This document shows positions 26,414 to 34,276 of a stretch of DNA of 64,000 nt, in pieces (position 1 is the first letter of the stretch; each line of letters opens with the position of its first letter). The position numbers were made by a program, and so were the translations under genes. The DNA lies in assembly GCA_004293045.1 (NCBI GenBank), contig RDXY01000005.1, forward strand, positions 17,607 to 81,606, given 5' to 3'. Below the pieces are notes generated by a model that ran no database searches, had not been told where the DNA came from, and saw nothing but the letters and a program-made list of their open reading frames with translations. The stretch is from Flavobacteriia bacterium. Lineage in GTDB: Bacteria > Bacteroidota > Bacteroidia > Flavobacteriales > Flavobacteriaceae.

Positions 26414-27264
26414 ATCCTGATTAAGCTAAAAATGAGTAAACTAAATTTGATAGTAGTAATTTTGATTTGCAATTTCATAAGTGCACAAAACAAAAGTAAT
26501 GAACAAAACTTTAAACGAAATTCAATATCTATTGAGTTTTACAAACCTATCGAAAATTCTTTATCAGAATTTTATAATTTTAATTATGGATTTGGAAATT
26601 CAATTAACGGAATAAATAATTATTCAAAAAATAAACTTTCAAATTCTTTTGGAATAAGCTATGAAAGAATATGTATTAACAATATTATTTTCAGACCTAG
26701 AATTGGACTTTCAAGAACAAAAACTAATGAAAATCAGTTCTCCGAAGAACTTGTAGCTAATCCAAAGAAATACACAAAGGAATACATATATAAACAGAAT
26801 AATTTAAATATTTTTGTTGGAATAGCAAAAAGGATTGACCTTACAAAAAAAATAAAATTGGATTTAGGATTAGATTTAGCTTCTATATATTATTCTAAAG
26901 GTAGTGGAAATTATAAATCTATTCAAACACAAAAAGATATAAATAATGGAGATACTTATAAACAAGAAATAAATATCATTAGCGAAATGGGAAAAGTTTA
27001 TTCCTTTGGAATTGGTCCTTATTTTAAACCTGAAGTTTCAATATTTACAGATTTTACTTTGTCATTTGAAATGCAAGTTTATTTTTTAAGAACAATATCT
27101 AGTGATCAGTCATTTCAAATAGAAATTAGTGACCAGTATACTAATGAGATAAATTTTGAACATAATGAATTAAAAACATTAATTAATAATAACTTTAAAT
27201 TTTGGGAATGGACGAAAACATCACCACTCTTAAGATTGGGCTATAAATTCTAATTGCCACTAAC
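26400..27264. repeat. 14-bp inverted repeat flanking one gene
   Basis: GTTAGTGGCAATTA (26400-26413) and its exact reverse complement TAATTGCCACTAAC (27251-27264) enclose the 273-residue gene. The second arm begins with the gene's stop codon. No transposase is present. Confidence 0.8.
26432..27253 (+). CDS. Exported protein, probable outer-membrane barrel, in cassette-like context
   Basis: A 273-residue protein with signal peptide MSKLNLIVVILICNFISA. Beta-strand-like blocks (FGISYERICINN, IIFRPRIGLSRT, KIKLDLGLDLASIYYS, YSFGIGPYFKPEVS, LSFEMQVYFLRT) and the ending SPLLRLGYKF suggest a barrel. I do not recognise the family. It is rich in Ile, Asn and Lys and in AT codons even for this genome. 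It is flanked by a perfect 14-bp inverted repeat and isolated by terminators on both sides, which suggests it arrived as a unit. Confidence 0.65.
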   Translation: MSKLNLIVVILICNFISAQNKSNEQNFKRNSISIEFYKPIENSLSEFYNFNYGFGNSINGINNYSKNKLSNSFGISYERICINNIIFRPRIGLSRTKTNENQFSEELVANPKKYTKEYIYKQNNLNIFVGIAKRIDLTKKIKLDLGLDLASIYYSKGSGNYKSIQTQKDINNGDTYKQEINIISEMGKVYSFGIGPYFKPEVSIFTDFTLSFEMQVYFLRTISSDQSFQIEISDQYTNEINFEHNELKTLINNNFKFWEWTKTSPLLRLGYKF

Positions 27265-27307
27265 CCCGATAGCGCGGAATTGCTTTCCATGCTCACAAAG
27301 TAAAATA

Positions 27308-27340
27308 AAAAACCCCTGCAAAAATTTCGCAGGGGTTTTT
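27308..27340. terminator. Strong bidirectional terminator
   Basis: AAAAACCCCTGC (27308-27319) and GCAGGGGTTTTT (27329-27340) form a 12-bp stem with a 9-base loop. It closes the convergent genes at 26432 and 27380. Its CCTGC core is close to that of the terminator at 26258. Confidence 0.92.
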
Positions 27341-27379
27341 CTCTATCTTAAAAAGTGACAAATCACTTATTACTTAATG

Positions 27380-28933
27380 CTACAAATCGAACTTAATCCC
27401 TTGCGCTAATGGCAATTGATCCGAATAGTTTACGGTGTTGGTTTGTCTTCTCATATATACTTTCCAAGCGTCTGAACCCGATTCTCTTCCGCCGCCTGTT
27501 TCTTTTTCGCCTCCAAAAGCACCGCCGATTTCTGCACCAGAAGTTCCGATATTTACGTTAGCAATTCCACAATCCGAACCAGCGAAAGATAAAAATTTCT
27601 CTGCTTCTTTGATGCTGTTTGTCATAATAGCAGAAGACAATCCTTGTGCTACACCATTTTGTTTTTCGATCGCATTTTCTACTTCGCCTTCGTATTTCAT
27701 TAGGTATAAAATTGGGGCAAACGTTTCGTGTTGTACAATTTCAAAATGATTTTCAGCTTCAATGATGGCCGGTTTTACATAGCATCCCGATTCGTATCCT
27801 TCACCTGATAAAACACCACCTTCTACTAATACGTTTCCGCCTTCAGCTTTTGCTTTTTCAATCGCTGCTAAATACGTGTTCACCGCATCTGTATCAATAA
27901 GCGGTCCAATATGATTTTTTTGATCTAATGGATTTCCAATAGTTAATTGCCCGTAAGCACCCACAATGGCATCTCTTACTTTATCGTATACACTTTCGTG
28001 AATAATTAATCGTCTTGTAGAAGTACATCTTTGTCCAGCCGTTCCAACCGCTCCAAATACGGCTCCAGGAACTACTACTTTTAAATCGGCAGTTGGGGTA
28101 ATAATAATGGCATTGTTTCCGCCTAATTCCAATAAAGATTTTCCGAAACGTTGCGCCACAGTAGTACCAACAATTCTTCCCATTCTAGTAGAACCTGTAG
28201 CAGAAATTAAAGGAATTCTTACGTCAGTAGTCATCATTTCGCCTACTTTGTAATCGCCGTTAATGATACAAGAAATTCCTTCTGGTAACTCATTTTCTTT
28301 TAAAATAGCAGCAATAATATTCTGACAAGCAATAGAACATAAAGGTGCTTTTTCAGAAGCTTTCCACACACAAACGTCACCACAAATCCAAGCCAATGCG
28401 GTATTCCAAGCCCAAACGGCTACTGGAAAGTTAAAAGCAGAAATAATTCCTACTACTCCAATAGAATGCCATTGTTCTCTCATTACGTGCCCAGGACGTT
28501 CAGATGGAATGGTTTGTCCGTTCAATTGTCGAGATAAACCTACGGCGAAATCACAAATATCAATCATTTCTTGTACTTCACCATACCCTTCTTGTAACGA
28601 TTTTCCCATTTCATAGGAAACTAATTTACCAAGCGGTTCTTTTAATTCTCTTAATTTATTTCCAAATTGTCTAACAATCTCACCACGTTGCGGCGCTGGC
28701 ATAGCGCGAAACGATTTGAAAGCAGCTGTAGCACTTTGCATTACTTTTTCGTAATCTGCTGCAGTGGTGGTTTTTACTTTTCCAATTAATTGTCCATCAA
28801 CTGGTGAATAACTTTCAATGATATCTCCAGAAGAAAAACAATTAGAACCTGTTGAGGTTCCGTCATTAATTTCTTTTATTCCTAGTGCTTTTAAGGCTTC
28901 AGGCATTCCAAATTGTGAGGCTATTGTTGACAT
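27380..28933 (-). CDS. Aldehyde dehydrogenase, ALDH7 (aminoadipate semialdehyde) type
   Basis: A 517-residue NAD(P)-dependent aldehyde dehydrogenase. Family blocks are AFNFPVAVWAWNTALAW, WKASEKAPL, SATGSTRMGRIVG, the catalytic Glu motif LELGGNNAI and the catalytic Cys motif GTAGQRCTSTRRL. The long N-terminus (LKALGIKEINDG) and ESGSDAWKVYMRR near the end are typical of ALDH7/antiquitin enzymes, which oxidise alpha-aminoadipate semialdehyde in lysine breakdown. The neighbouring 3-hydroxyanthranilate dioxygenase raises the alternative that it handles a related aminomuconate-type semialdehyde. It has its own promoter. Confidence 0.9.
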   Translation of the reverse strand: MSTIASQFGMPEALKALGIKEINDGTSTGSNCFSSGDIIESYSPVDGQLIGKVKTTTAADYEKVMQSATAAFKSFRAMPAPQRGEIVRQFGNKLRELKEPLGKLVSYEMGKSLQEGYGEVQEMIDICDFAVGLSRQLNGQTIPSERPGHVMREQWHSIGVVGIISAFNFPVAVWAWNTALAWICGDVCVWKASEKAPLCSIACQNIIAAILKENELPEGISCIINGDYKVGEMMTTDVRIPLISATGSTRMGRIVGTTVAQRFGKSLLELGGNNAIIITPTADLKVVVPGAVFGAVGTAGQRCTSTRRLIIHESVYDKVRDAIVGAYGQLTIGNPLDQKNHIGPLIDTDAVNTYLAAIEKAKAEGGNVLVEGGVLSGEGYESGCYVKPAIIEAENHFEIVQHETFAPILYLMKYEGEVENAIEKQNGVAQGLSSAIMTNSIKEAEKFLSFAGSDCGIANVNIGTSGAEIGGAFGGEKETGGGRESGSDAWKVYMRRQTNTVNYSDQLPLAQGIKFDL

Positions 28934-28969
28934 TTTTTAACTTTTTTAAATGTTTTTGTTAATTTTTTA

Positions 28970-28977
28970 CAAAGGTA
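28970..28977 (-). promoter_or_regulatory. -7 element of the ALDH7-type gene
   Basis: TACCTTTG on the minus strand, 36 bp upstream of the start codon at 28933. Confidence 0.55.
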
Positions 28978-29001
28978 ATAAATTGATTTTATCTTTTAGA
29001 A

Positions 29002-29037
29002 CATAGAGTATAGATAATAGAATATAGAAAATAGATT
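29002..29037 (+). repeat. Degenerate ATAGA intergenic repeat
   Basis: CATAGAG-TATAGA-TAATAGA-ATATAGA-AAATAGA is a run of five imperfect 6-8 base units between the dioxygenase stop and the ALDH promoter. Confidence 0.6.
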
Positions 29038-29043
29038 TCAGAC

Positions 29044-29580
29044 TTATTTATTTACAAAATTCGGATGGCTTTCCATTATCGTTCCGCATTTGTTACACGT
29101 TCTTTTTTCTGCTGAAGCATAAAAATCATTGAAGTGGGTAAGGAAATCATTTTCAATATTGTTCAATTCAAAATATACTTCGTGAAGTTTGTGATTACAC
29201 GTCTCGCAAAACCAAAGCAATCCGTCTTTTACATCCAAATGATTTCGTTTTTTTTCAATTACCAAACCCATAGAATTTTCTGACCTGCTTGGCGAATGCG
29301 GTACTTTTGCAGGTAATAAAAACAGATCTCCAGCGGAAAGATGCATCGCTTTTTTTTCGCCATTTTCTTGAATATACACGGTAATATCACCTTCTAATTG
29401 ATAAAATAATTCTTCGGTTTCGTTATAATGATAATCTTTTCGGGCATTTGGTCCAGCCACAATCATTACTATATAATCGCCAGAATCAATATATAAATTT
29501 TTATTTGAAACCGGGGGAACCAGAAGATGTCGATTTTCTTCTATCCATTTATTTAAGTTGAACGGTTTTGTAATTGACAT
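29044..29580 (-). CDS. nbaC: 3-hydroxyanthranilate 3,4-dioxygenase
   Basis: A 178-residue cupin that opens the ring of 3-hydroxyanthranilate to 2-amino-3-carboxymuconate semialdehyde in tryptophan/kynurenine breakdown and quinolinate synthesis. Active-site Fe ligands fit H51, E57 (YHYNETEEL) and H95 (VPHSPSR). The second, structural rubredoxin-like iron site of bacterial enzymes is present as C125-x2-C128 and C162-x2-C165. It lies upstream of the ALDH7-type gene in the same direction, with its own -7 element at 29607-29614. Confidence 0.93.
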   Translation of the reverse strand: MSITKPFNLNKWIEENRHLLVPPVSNKNLYIDSGDYIVMIVAGPNARKDYHYNETEELFYQLEGDITVYIQENGEKKAMHLSAGDLFLLPAKVPHSPSRSENSMGLVIEKKRNHLDVKDGLLWFCETCNHKLHEVYFELNNIENDFLTHFNDFYASAEKRTCNKCGTIMESHPNFVNK

Positions 29581-29606
29581 AAAAAGAATTTTAAAAGGTA
29601 AAGTTA

Positions 29607-29614
29607 CAAAATTA
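29607..29614 (-). promoter_or_regulatory. -7 element of the dioxygenase gene
   Basis: TAATTTTG on the minus strand, 26 bp upstream of the start codon, directly after the terminator of the upstream gene. Confidence 0.45.
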
Positions 29615-29638
29615 AAAAAGGTACTTTAAAAAGTACCT
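29614..29638 (-). terminator. Terminator of the EEP-family gene
   Basis: AGGTACTT (29619-29626) and AAGTACCT (29631-29638) form an 8-bp stem with a 4-base loop. On the minus strand the stem is followed by TTTTT. Confidence 0.8.
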
Positions 29639-29649
29639 CAATTATTTTT

Positions 29650-30744
29650 TTATTTTTTTGCTTCTTTTATCAGGTAAATATAGGATGGAAAATGATCGGA
29701 ATATCCAGGTCCTGTGGCACCGTTTCGTAAAGCATATCCTTTGTACTGACCCGTTTGCTGAATCATAAAGGGAGCGTTATACACCCCAGCTTTCCAATAT
29801 CTCCAAGAAGAATAGTCTTTTCTTAATAAGGGTTCTGAAATGATAATTTGATCGAAAAAATCCCAAGAATCTCTAAAGGCTAAGGTTCCAATTCCTTTAT
29901 TCATTAATTTTTCTGCTGGATTGTAAAGTCCTAAAGGTTGAACTTCTTTTTCATCTCCTTTAGCTCCTAACACTTGTTTTATACTTTTATTAAAAGGTCC
30001 GTCATTTAAATCCCCCATGGTAAAAATTTTCGCATTTGGATTAATTACTTGTAACGAATCGATAATTTTTTTGTTCAATGCGGCGGCAGCTTCACGAAGT
30101 GGACTACTTCTTTTTTCACCACCTCTGCGCGAAGGCCAATGGTTAACTATAAAATGCATTTCCTCGCCGTCTAATACTCCTGTCATTAGAATTTGATCTC
30201 GAGTATAAATTCTTTTTGTTTTGGTATCTACCACATTATCATCGGTATCTTCTACTTTTACTTTGTCTTTTGCTTTTTTGTCGGTTTCATCTTCGGTCAC
30301 AATTAAGGCATAATTTTTATAACTTGTAGGCTGAAAATGGCCTTTTTGATATAAAAATCCTGTATCAATTCCTCTTTTATCTGGTGAATCGAAGTGAATT
30401 ACGGCATATCCTTTTGCTGCCAATAAAGGTTGTTTGCATAGGTCTTCTAACACTTGTCTGTTTTCCACTTCTGCTACACCCAACACTACAGGTGAATTTT
30501 TTTGGTCGGCACTCGTTCCAAGTTGGGAAATTACGCGCTCTAATTTTTGAAGTTTGTCTTTATAATTTTCAGGGGTATAAATAAAATCTTCATCATTTAT
30601 ATTTGGATCATTTATAGTATCAAATAAATTTTCTAAATTGTAGAAAGCGATTGTGTTTACAGCGTAAGTTTTTTTCTCTTGAGAAAAACTTATTGAAATG
30701 CAAAAAAATATTGCTAAAATGCTATATAATGATTTGATTTTCAT
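29650..30744 (-). CDS. Exported endonuclease/exonuclease/phosphatase-family protein
   Basis: A 364-residue protein with a signal peptide (MKIKSLYSILAIFFCISISFSQ). The EEP (DNase I-like) fold is shown by IAFYNLENLFDTI, GVAEVENRQVLEDL (catalytic Glu), NHWPSRRGGEKRS, TMGDLNDGPFN and YSDHFPSYI. It is predicted to cleave nucleic acids or phosphate esters outside the cytoplasm. It is divergent from a TonB-dependent receptor and lipoproteins, with mirrored promoters, which suggests a shared scavenging role. Confidence 0.9.
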   Translation of the reverse strand: MKIKSLYSILAIFFCISISFSQEKKTYAVNTIAFYNLENLFDTINDPNINDEDFIYTPENYKDKLQKLERVISQLGTSADQKNSPVVLGVAEVENRQVLEDLCKQPLLAAKGYAVIHFDSPDKRGIDTGFLYQKGHFQPTSYKNYALIVTEDETDKKAKDKVKVEDTDDNVVDTKTKRIYTRDQILMTGVLDGEEMHFIVNHWPSRRGGEKRSSPLREAAAALNKKIIDSLQVINPNAKIFTMGDLNDGPFNKSIKQVLGAKGDEKEVQPLGLYNPAEKLMNKGIGTLAFRDSWDFFDQIIISEPLLRKDYSSWRYWKAGVYNAPFMIQQTGQYKGYALRNGATGPGYSDHFPSYIYLIKEAKK

Positions 30745-30789
30745 GTTTCAGATTAAGTTATAATTAAAATTCAAGTACAAAATTGACAA

Positions 30790-30797
30790 CAAAGGTA
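30790..30797 (-). promoter_or_regulatory. -7 element of the EEP-family gene (mirrored pair)
   Basis: TACCTTTG on the minus strand. It lies in the left arm of an inverted repeat CAACAAAGGTAAA (30787-30799). Confidence 0.6.
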
Positions 30798-30827
30798 AAT
30801 AATTTAATTTATTGTTTTACCTTTGTT

Positions 30828-30835
30828 GGCTTTTT
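30828..30835 (+). promoter_or_regulatory. -7 element of the TonB receptor operon (mirrored pair)
   Basis: TACCTTTG on the plus strand, inside the right arm TTTACCTTTGTTG (30826-30838), the exact complement of the left arm. Confidence 0.6.
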
Positions 30836-30880
30836 AGTTTATCACTAAATTGCTTGTAAGGTATTAATTAATAATTAAGT

Positions 30881-33646
30881 ATGAAAAAACTTGTATTAAG
30901 TCTATTGTTTTTGTTTCAAGTGATATTTGTTTTGGCACAAAATCAATCCACCGTTAAAGGAAAAGTAGTGGATTCAAAATCGCAAAGCCCTTTGGGTAGC
31001 GTTAAAGTAATGATTCAGTCCAATGAACAATTTGTTACAACCAATAGTTTGGGAGAATTTCAAATTAGTGGCATATCAGATGGAAATCAAATTTTAGTTA
31101 TTTCTGTTGATGGCTATACCACCCAAAATTTTGCCATTGAAGTGGTGGCAAATCAAACTTTAGATGTTGGTTTGTTATTTTTAGATGAAGATATTACTTC
31201 CGAACAACAATTAAGTTTGGTTACTATTACAGAAAACGATTTAAGTGATGATAACAGTGGTTCGGAAAGTACGGCTGGATTATTACAATCATCAAGAGAT
31301 GCCTATCAACAAGCGGCTGCTTTCAATTGGGGTCAAGCTCGTTTTAGAATGAGAGGATTAGATAATGAATATGGAATAACCATGATAAATGGAATTTCTA
31401 TGAATAAAATCTATGATGGAAGACCGCAATGGAGCAACTGGGGCGGATTAAATGACGCTACAAGAAATCAAGAATTTACTTTAGGTTCTGCACCTTCCGA
31501 TTATACTTTTGGAGGCATTTTAGGAACGCAAGAAATAAACACAAGAGCTTCTTTATACAGAAAAGGAACAAGAATTTCTCAATCGGGTACGAATACGAAC
31601 TATTCCTGGCGATCTATGGTTACGCATAATTCGGGATTAATGGAAAATGGTTGGGCCTATAGTATTTCTGGTTCAAGAAGATGGGCACAAGAAGGCTATT
31701 TTGAAGGTACAGATTATGGAGCTAACTCTTTTTTTGCAAGTGTAGAGAAAAGATTTAATAAAAAACATAGTTTAAATTTTACAAGTATCTATGCTCAAAA
31801 TACGAGAGGAAAATCTTCTCCAAACACTAATGAGGTAAATAATTTAATGGGAATTAAATACAATTCATATTGGGGATGGCAAGATGGGAAAAAACGTAAT
31901 TCTAGAGATAAAGATGTAGAAGAACCAATTTTAATGTTAAGCCATTATTGGAAAATGTCTGATAGAACTACATTAAATACTAATATAGCTTATCAAACGG
32001 GTTCAATTGGAAACAGTAGATTAGATTATCAAACAGCAAATAGCCCAGATCCAACGTATTATAAAAACTTACCAAGTTATTTTACTAATTTAGGTGATAT
32101 TGCAGGTGCTAATGCTGCTCAAAATTATTTTTTAAATAACAGTCAAATTAATTGGAATGCGATGTATTATGCAAACCAATTTAGTAGTGTTGATCCTGGA
32201 AAGAGTGTTTATGCATTATATGAAGACAGAACGGATGACAAACAAATCACTGCTAATTCCATATTATTTTCAGATTTATCTGATAATGTAAAATTAAATG
32301 CAGGTGCTAGTTTTAAAAAATTAAAATCGCATAATTTTCAACATATGTTGGATTTGTTAGGGGGTCAATATTTTGAAGATATCGATCCGTTTTATTCTGG
32401 AGATCAAACGCAATCTGATTTAAATAATCCTAACAGACAAATTAAAGTAGGTGATGAATATGGATACAATTATAATTTAAATGCTATTGTTGCGGATGCA
32501 TTTACACAATTTAAATTCACCTATAAAAAAGTAGATTTCTACTTGGCACAATCTTTCTCAAGAACTCAATATCAAAGAGAAGGTTTGTACAGAAACGGAA
32601 TTTATGCCAACACGTCTTTTGGAAAAGGATCAAAACAAATTTTTGAGAATTTTGGATTCAAAGGGGGACTAACATATAAAATTACAGGTCAGCATTTATT
32701 AGATTTCAATGGGGTGTATATGACAAAAGCACCAAATATGAGAAATACTTTTGCTAATGCTCGTATAAATAATAATATTACTCCGGATTTAAATAGCGAA
32801 ACAATTGCGAGTTTAGATGCTTCTTACGTAGTAAGAACACCAAAATTTAAAGCTCGTGTAACAGGATTTGCATCAAGAGTACAAAATGCAACAGAAATTT
32901 CATTCTTTTACGCTGAAGGTATAGGGGAGGATGTAGATGGAAACGACCAAGATTCGTTTATATCTGAACTTTTAACAGGAATTGAAAAGAGAAATTTCGG
33001 TGCAGAAATTGGTTTAGAATATCAAATCACATCAACAATTAAAGCAACCGCTGCCGCATCATACGGTCAATATTTGTATGGGAACAATCCAAACTTAAAA
33101 ATTAATGATGATGCACAAGCTACCTTAACCAATACGCAACCAGTAGTTGATTTTGGAAAAGCGTATTTAAAAAATTACAGATTACCAGGTATGCCTCAAA
33201 CAGCCGCCTCTTTAGGATTAGAATATAGAGATCCAAATTTTTGGTGGGTGGGTGCAAATATTAATTATTTAGCCGATTCGTATTTAGATGTTTCAAATAT
33301 CACTAGAACAGATAATTTTTCATTAAATAATATTGGAATTTCTTACCCAGGCGCTACTGAAGAAGCTGTAAGACAAGCGTTAAAACAAGAAAAATTTGCT
33401 AATTTTAATTTATTAAATCTTACTGGTGGAAAATCATGGCGAGTAGATACTACTACAATAGGATTTTTTGCTTCAATTAATAATGTGTTAGATACAACCT
33501 ATAAAACAGGTGGTTTTGAACAATCAAGAAAAGCTACTTTCCCAGATTTACAAGCAGATAATGCAAACGGAACACCTGCATTCGGTCCGAAATATTTTTA
33601 CGGATATGGAAGAACTTATTTTATAAATGTATACGTTAACTTTTAA
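30881..33646 (+). CDS. TonB-dependent receptor with carboxypeptidase-like N-terminal domain
   Basis: A 921-residue outer-membrane receptor. The signal peptide is followed by a CarboxypepD_reg-like domain (TVKGKVVDSKSQSPLGSVKV...SVDGYTTQNF, residues 22-100), then a plug (FRMRGLDNEYGITMINGISM) and a beta-barrel ending YFINVYVNF. It takes up a large or scarce ligand using TonB energy. The substrate is unknown; the downstream lipoproteins and the divergent EEP enzyme suggest nucleic acid or phosphate-containing material. Confidence 0.93.
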   Translation: MKKLVLSLLFLFQVIFVLAQNQSTVKGKVVDSKSQSPLGSVKVMIQSNEQFVTTNSLGEFQISGISDGNQILVISVDGYTTQNFAIEVVANQTLDVGLLFLDEDITSEQQLSLVTITENDLSDDNSGSESTAGLLQSSRDAYQQAAAFNWGQARFRMRGLDNEYGITMINGISMNKIYDGRPQWSNWGGLNDATRNQEFTLGSAPSDYTFGGILGTQEINTRASLYRKGTRISQSGTNTNYSWRSMVTHNSGLMENGWAYSISGSRRWAQEGYFEGTDYGANSFFASVEKRFNKKHSLNFTSIYAQNTRGKSSPNTNEVNNLMGIKYNSYWGWQDGKKRNSRDKDVEEPILMLSHYWKMSDRTTLNTNIAYQTGSIGNSRLDYQTANSPDPTYYKNLPSYFTNLGDIAGANAAQNYFLNNSQINWNAMYYANQFSSVDPGKSVYALYEDRTDDKQITANSILFSDLSDNVKLNAGASFKKLKSHNFQHMLDLLGGQYFEDIDPFYSGDQTQSDLNNPNRQIKVGDEYGYNYNLNAIVADAFTQFKFTYKKVDFYLAQSFSRTQYQREGLYRNGIYANTSFGKGSKQIFENFGFKGGLTYKITGQHLLDFNGVYMTKAPNMRNTFANARINNNITPDLNSETIASLDASYVVRTPKFKARVTGFASRVQNATEISFFYAEGIGEDVDGNDQDSFISELLTGIEKRNFGAEIGLEYQITSTIKATAAASYGQYLYGNNPNLKINDDAQATLTNTQPVVDFGKAYLKNYRLPGMPQTAASLGLEYRDPNFWWVGANINYLADSYLDVSNITRTDNFSLNNIGISYPGATEEAVRQALKQEKFANFNLLNLTGGKSWRVDTTTIGFFASINNVLDTTYKTGGFEQSRKATFPDLQADNANGTPAFGPKYFYGYGRTYFINVYVNF

Positions 33647-33656
33647 TTTTTTAGAT

Positions 33657-34271
33657 ATGAAAAATATAGTATTAAAAATTACACTAGTCGTATTCTCAAT
33701 GACAATTTTATTAAGTTGTTCTGAAGACGAAACTGCATTACCAACAACTACAGTAACTATTTCAAATGAAGATTTTCAAACGGCAGTAAACAGCACAGAT
33801 TTAGATATTGCATCTTGGACAAATTTTAACGAAACAGGTGCGTGGAAGTGGAGAGAAAAAACGTTTTCTGGAAATGGATATGCTGAATTTAGCGCTTTTA
33901 ACTCAGGGAGTACAAACATAGCCTGGTTAATTTCTCCAGAAATTAATTTAGATGTAGCACAGAAAAAAGGAGTAGCATTCGAAGTAGCGCAACATCACTT
34001 AGATGTTGATTCGCCAAATAATAGCCTACAAGTATTTATTTCAACAAATTATGATGGCACTAATGTTTTAGCTGCTACTTGGACGCCTTTACAAGCAAAT
34101 ATCCCTACAAAAAGTGTGGCTTGGTATCAGTTTGTAGCAAGCAATATTGATTTATCAGCGTATAACGGGAAAGCACATATTGCCTTCAAATTCAAAGGCT
34201 CTGGAACAGACACTACTTTAGATGGTGCCTTTCAAGTAGATAATTTTTTATTTTACAAATTAAATAATTAA
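33657..34271 (+). CDS. Lipoprotein with choice-of-anchor/cleaved-adhesin-like domain
   Basis: From the ATG at 33657 the protein is 204 residues (MKNIVLKITLVVFSMTILLSC), with a lipobox ending LLSC. The body, with NEDFQTAVNSTDL, WKWREKTFSGNGYAEFSAFN, AWLISPEINLD, and AFKFKGSGTDTTLDGAFQVD, is a jelly-roll of the choice-of-anchor J type. It is probably a surface lipoprotein working with the receptor upstream, 10 bp away. Confidence 0.82.
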   Translation: MKNIVLKITLVVFSMTILLSCSEDETALPTTTVTISNEDFQTAVNSTDLDIASWTNFNETGAWKWREKTFSGNGYAEFSAFNSGSTNIAWLISPEINLDVAQKKGVAFEVAQHHLDVDSPNNSLQVFISTNYDGTNVLAATWTPLQANIPTKSVAWYQFVASNIDLSAYNGKAHIAFKFKGSGTDTTLDGAFQVDNFLFYKLNN

Positions 34272-34276
34272 GCGTT

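Noticed and set aside
26352..27264. A classical integron cassette with attC site
   Set aside because: The terminal sequences GTTAGTG and CACTAAC do not match the GTTRRRY/RYYYAAC cores, there is no integrase, and no array of further cassettes. I keep only 'cassette-like'.
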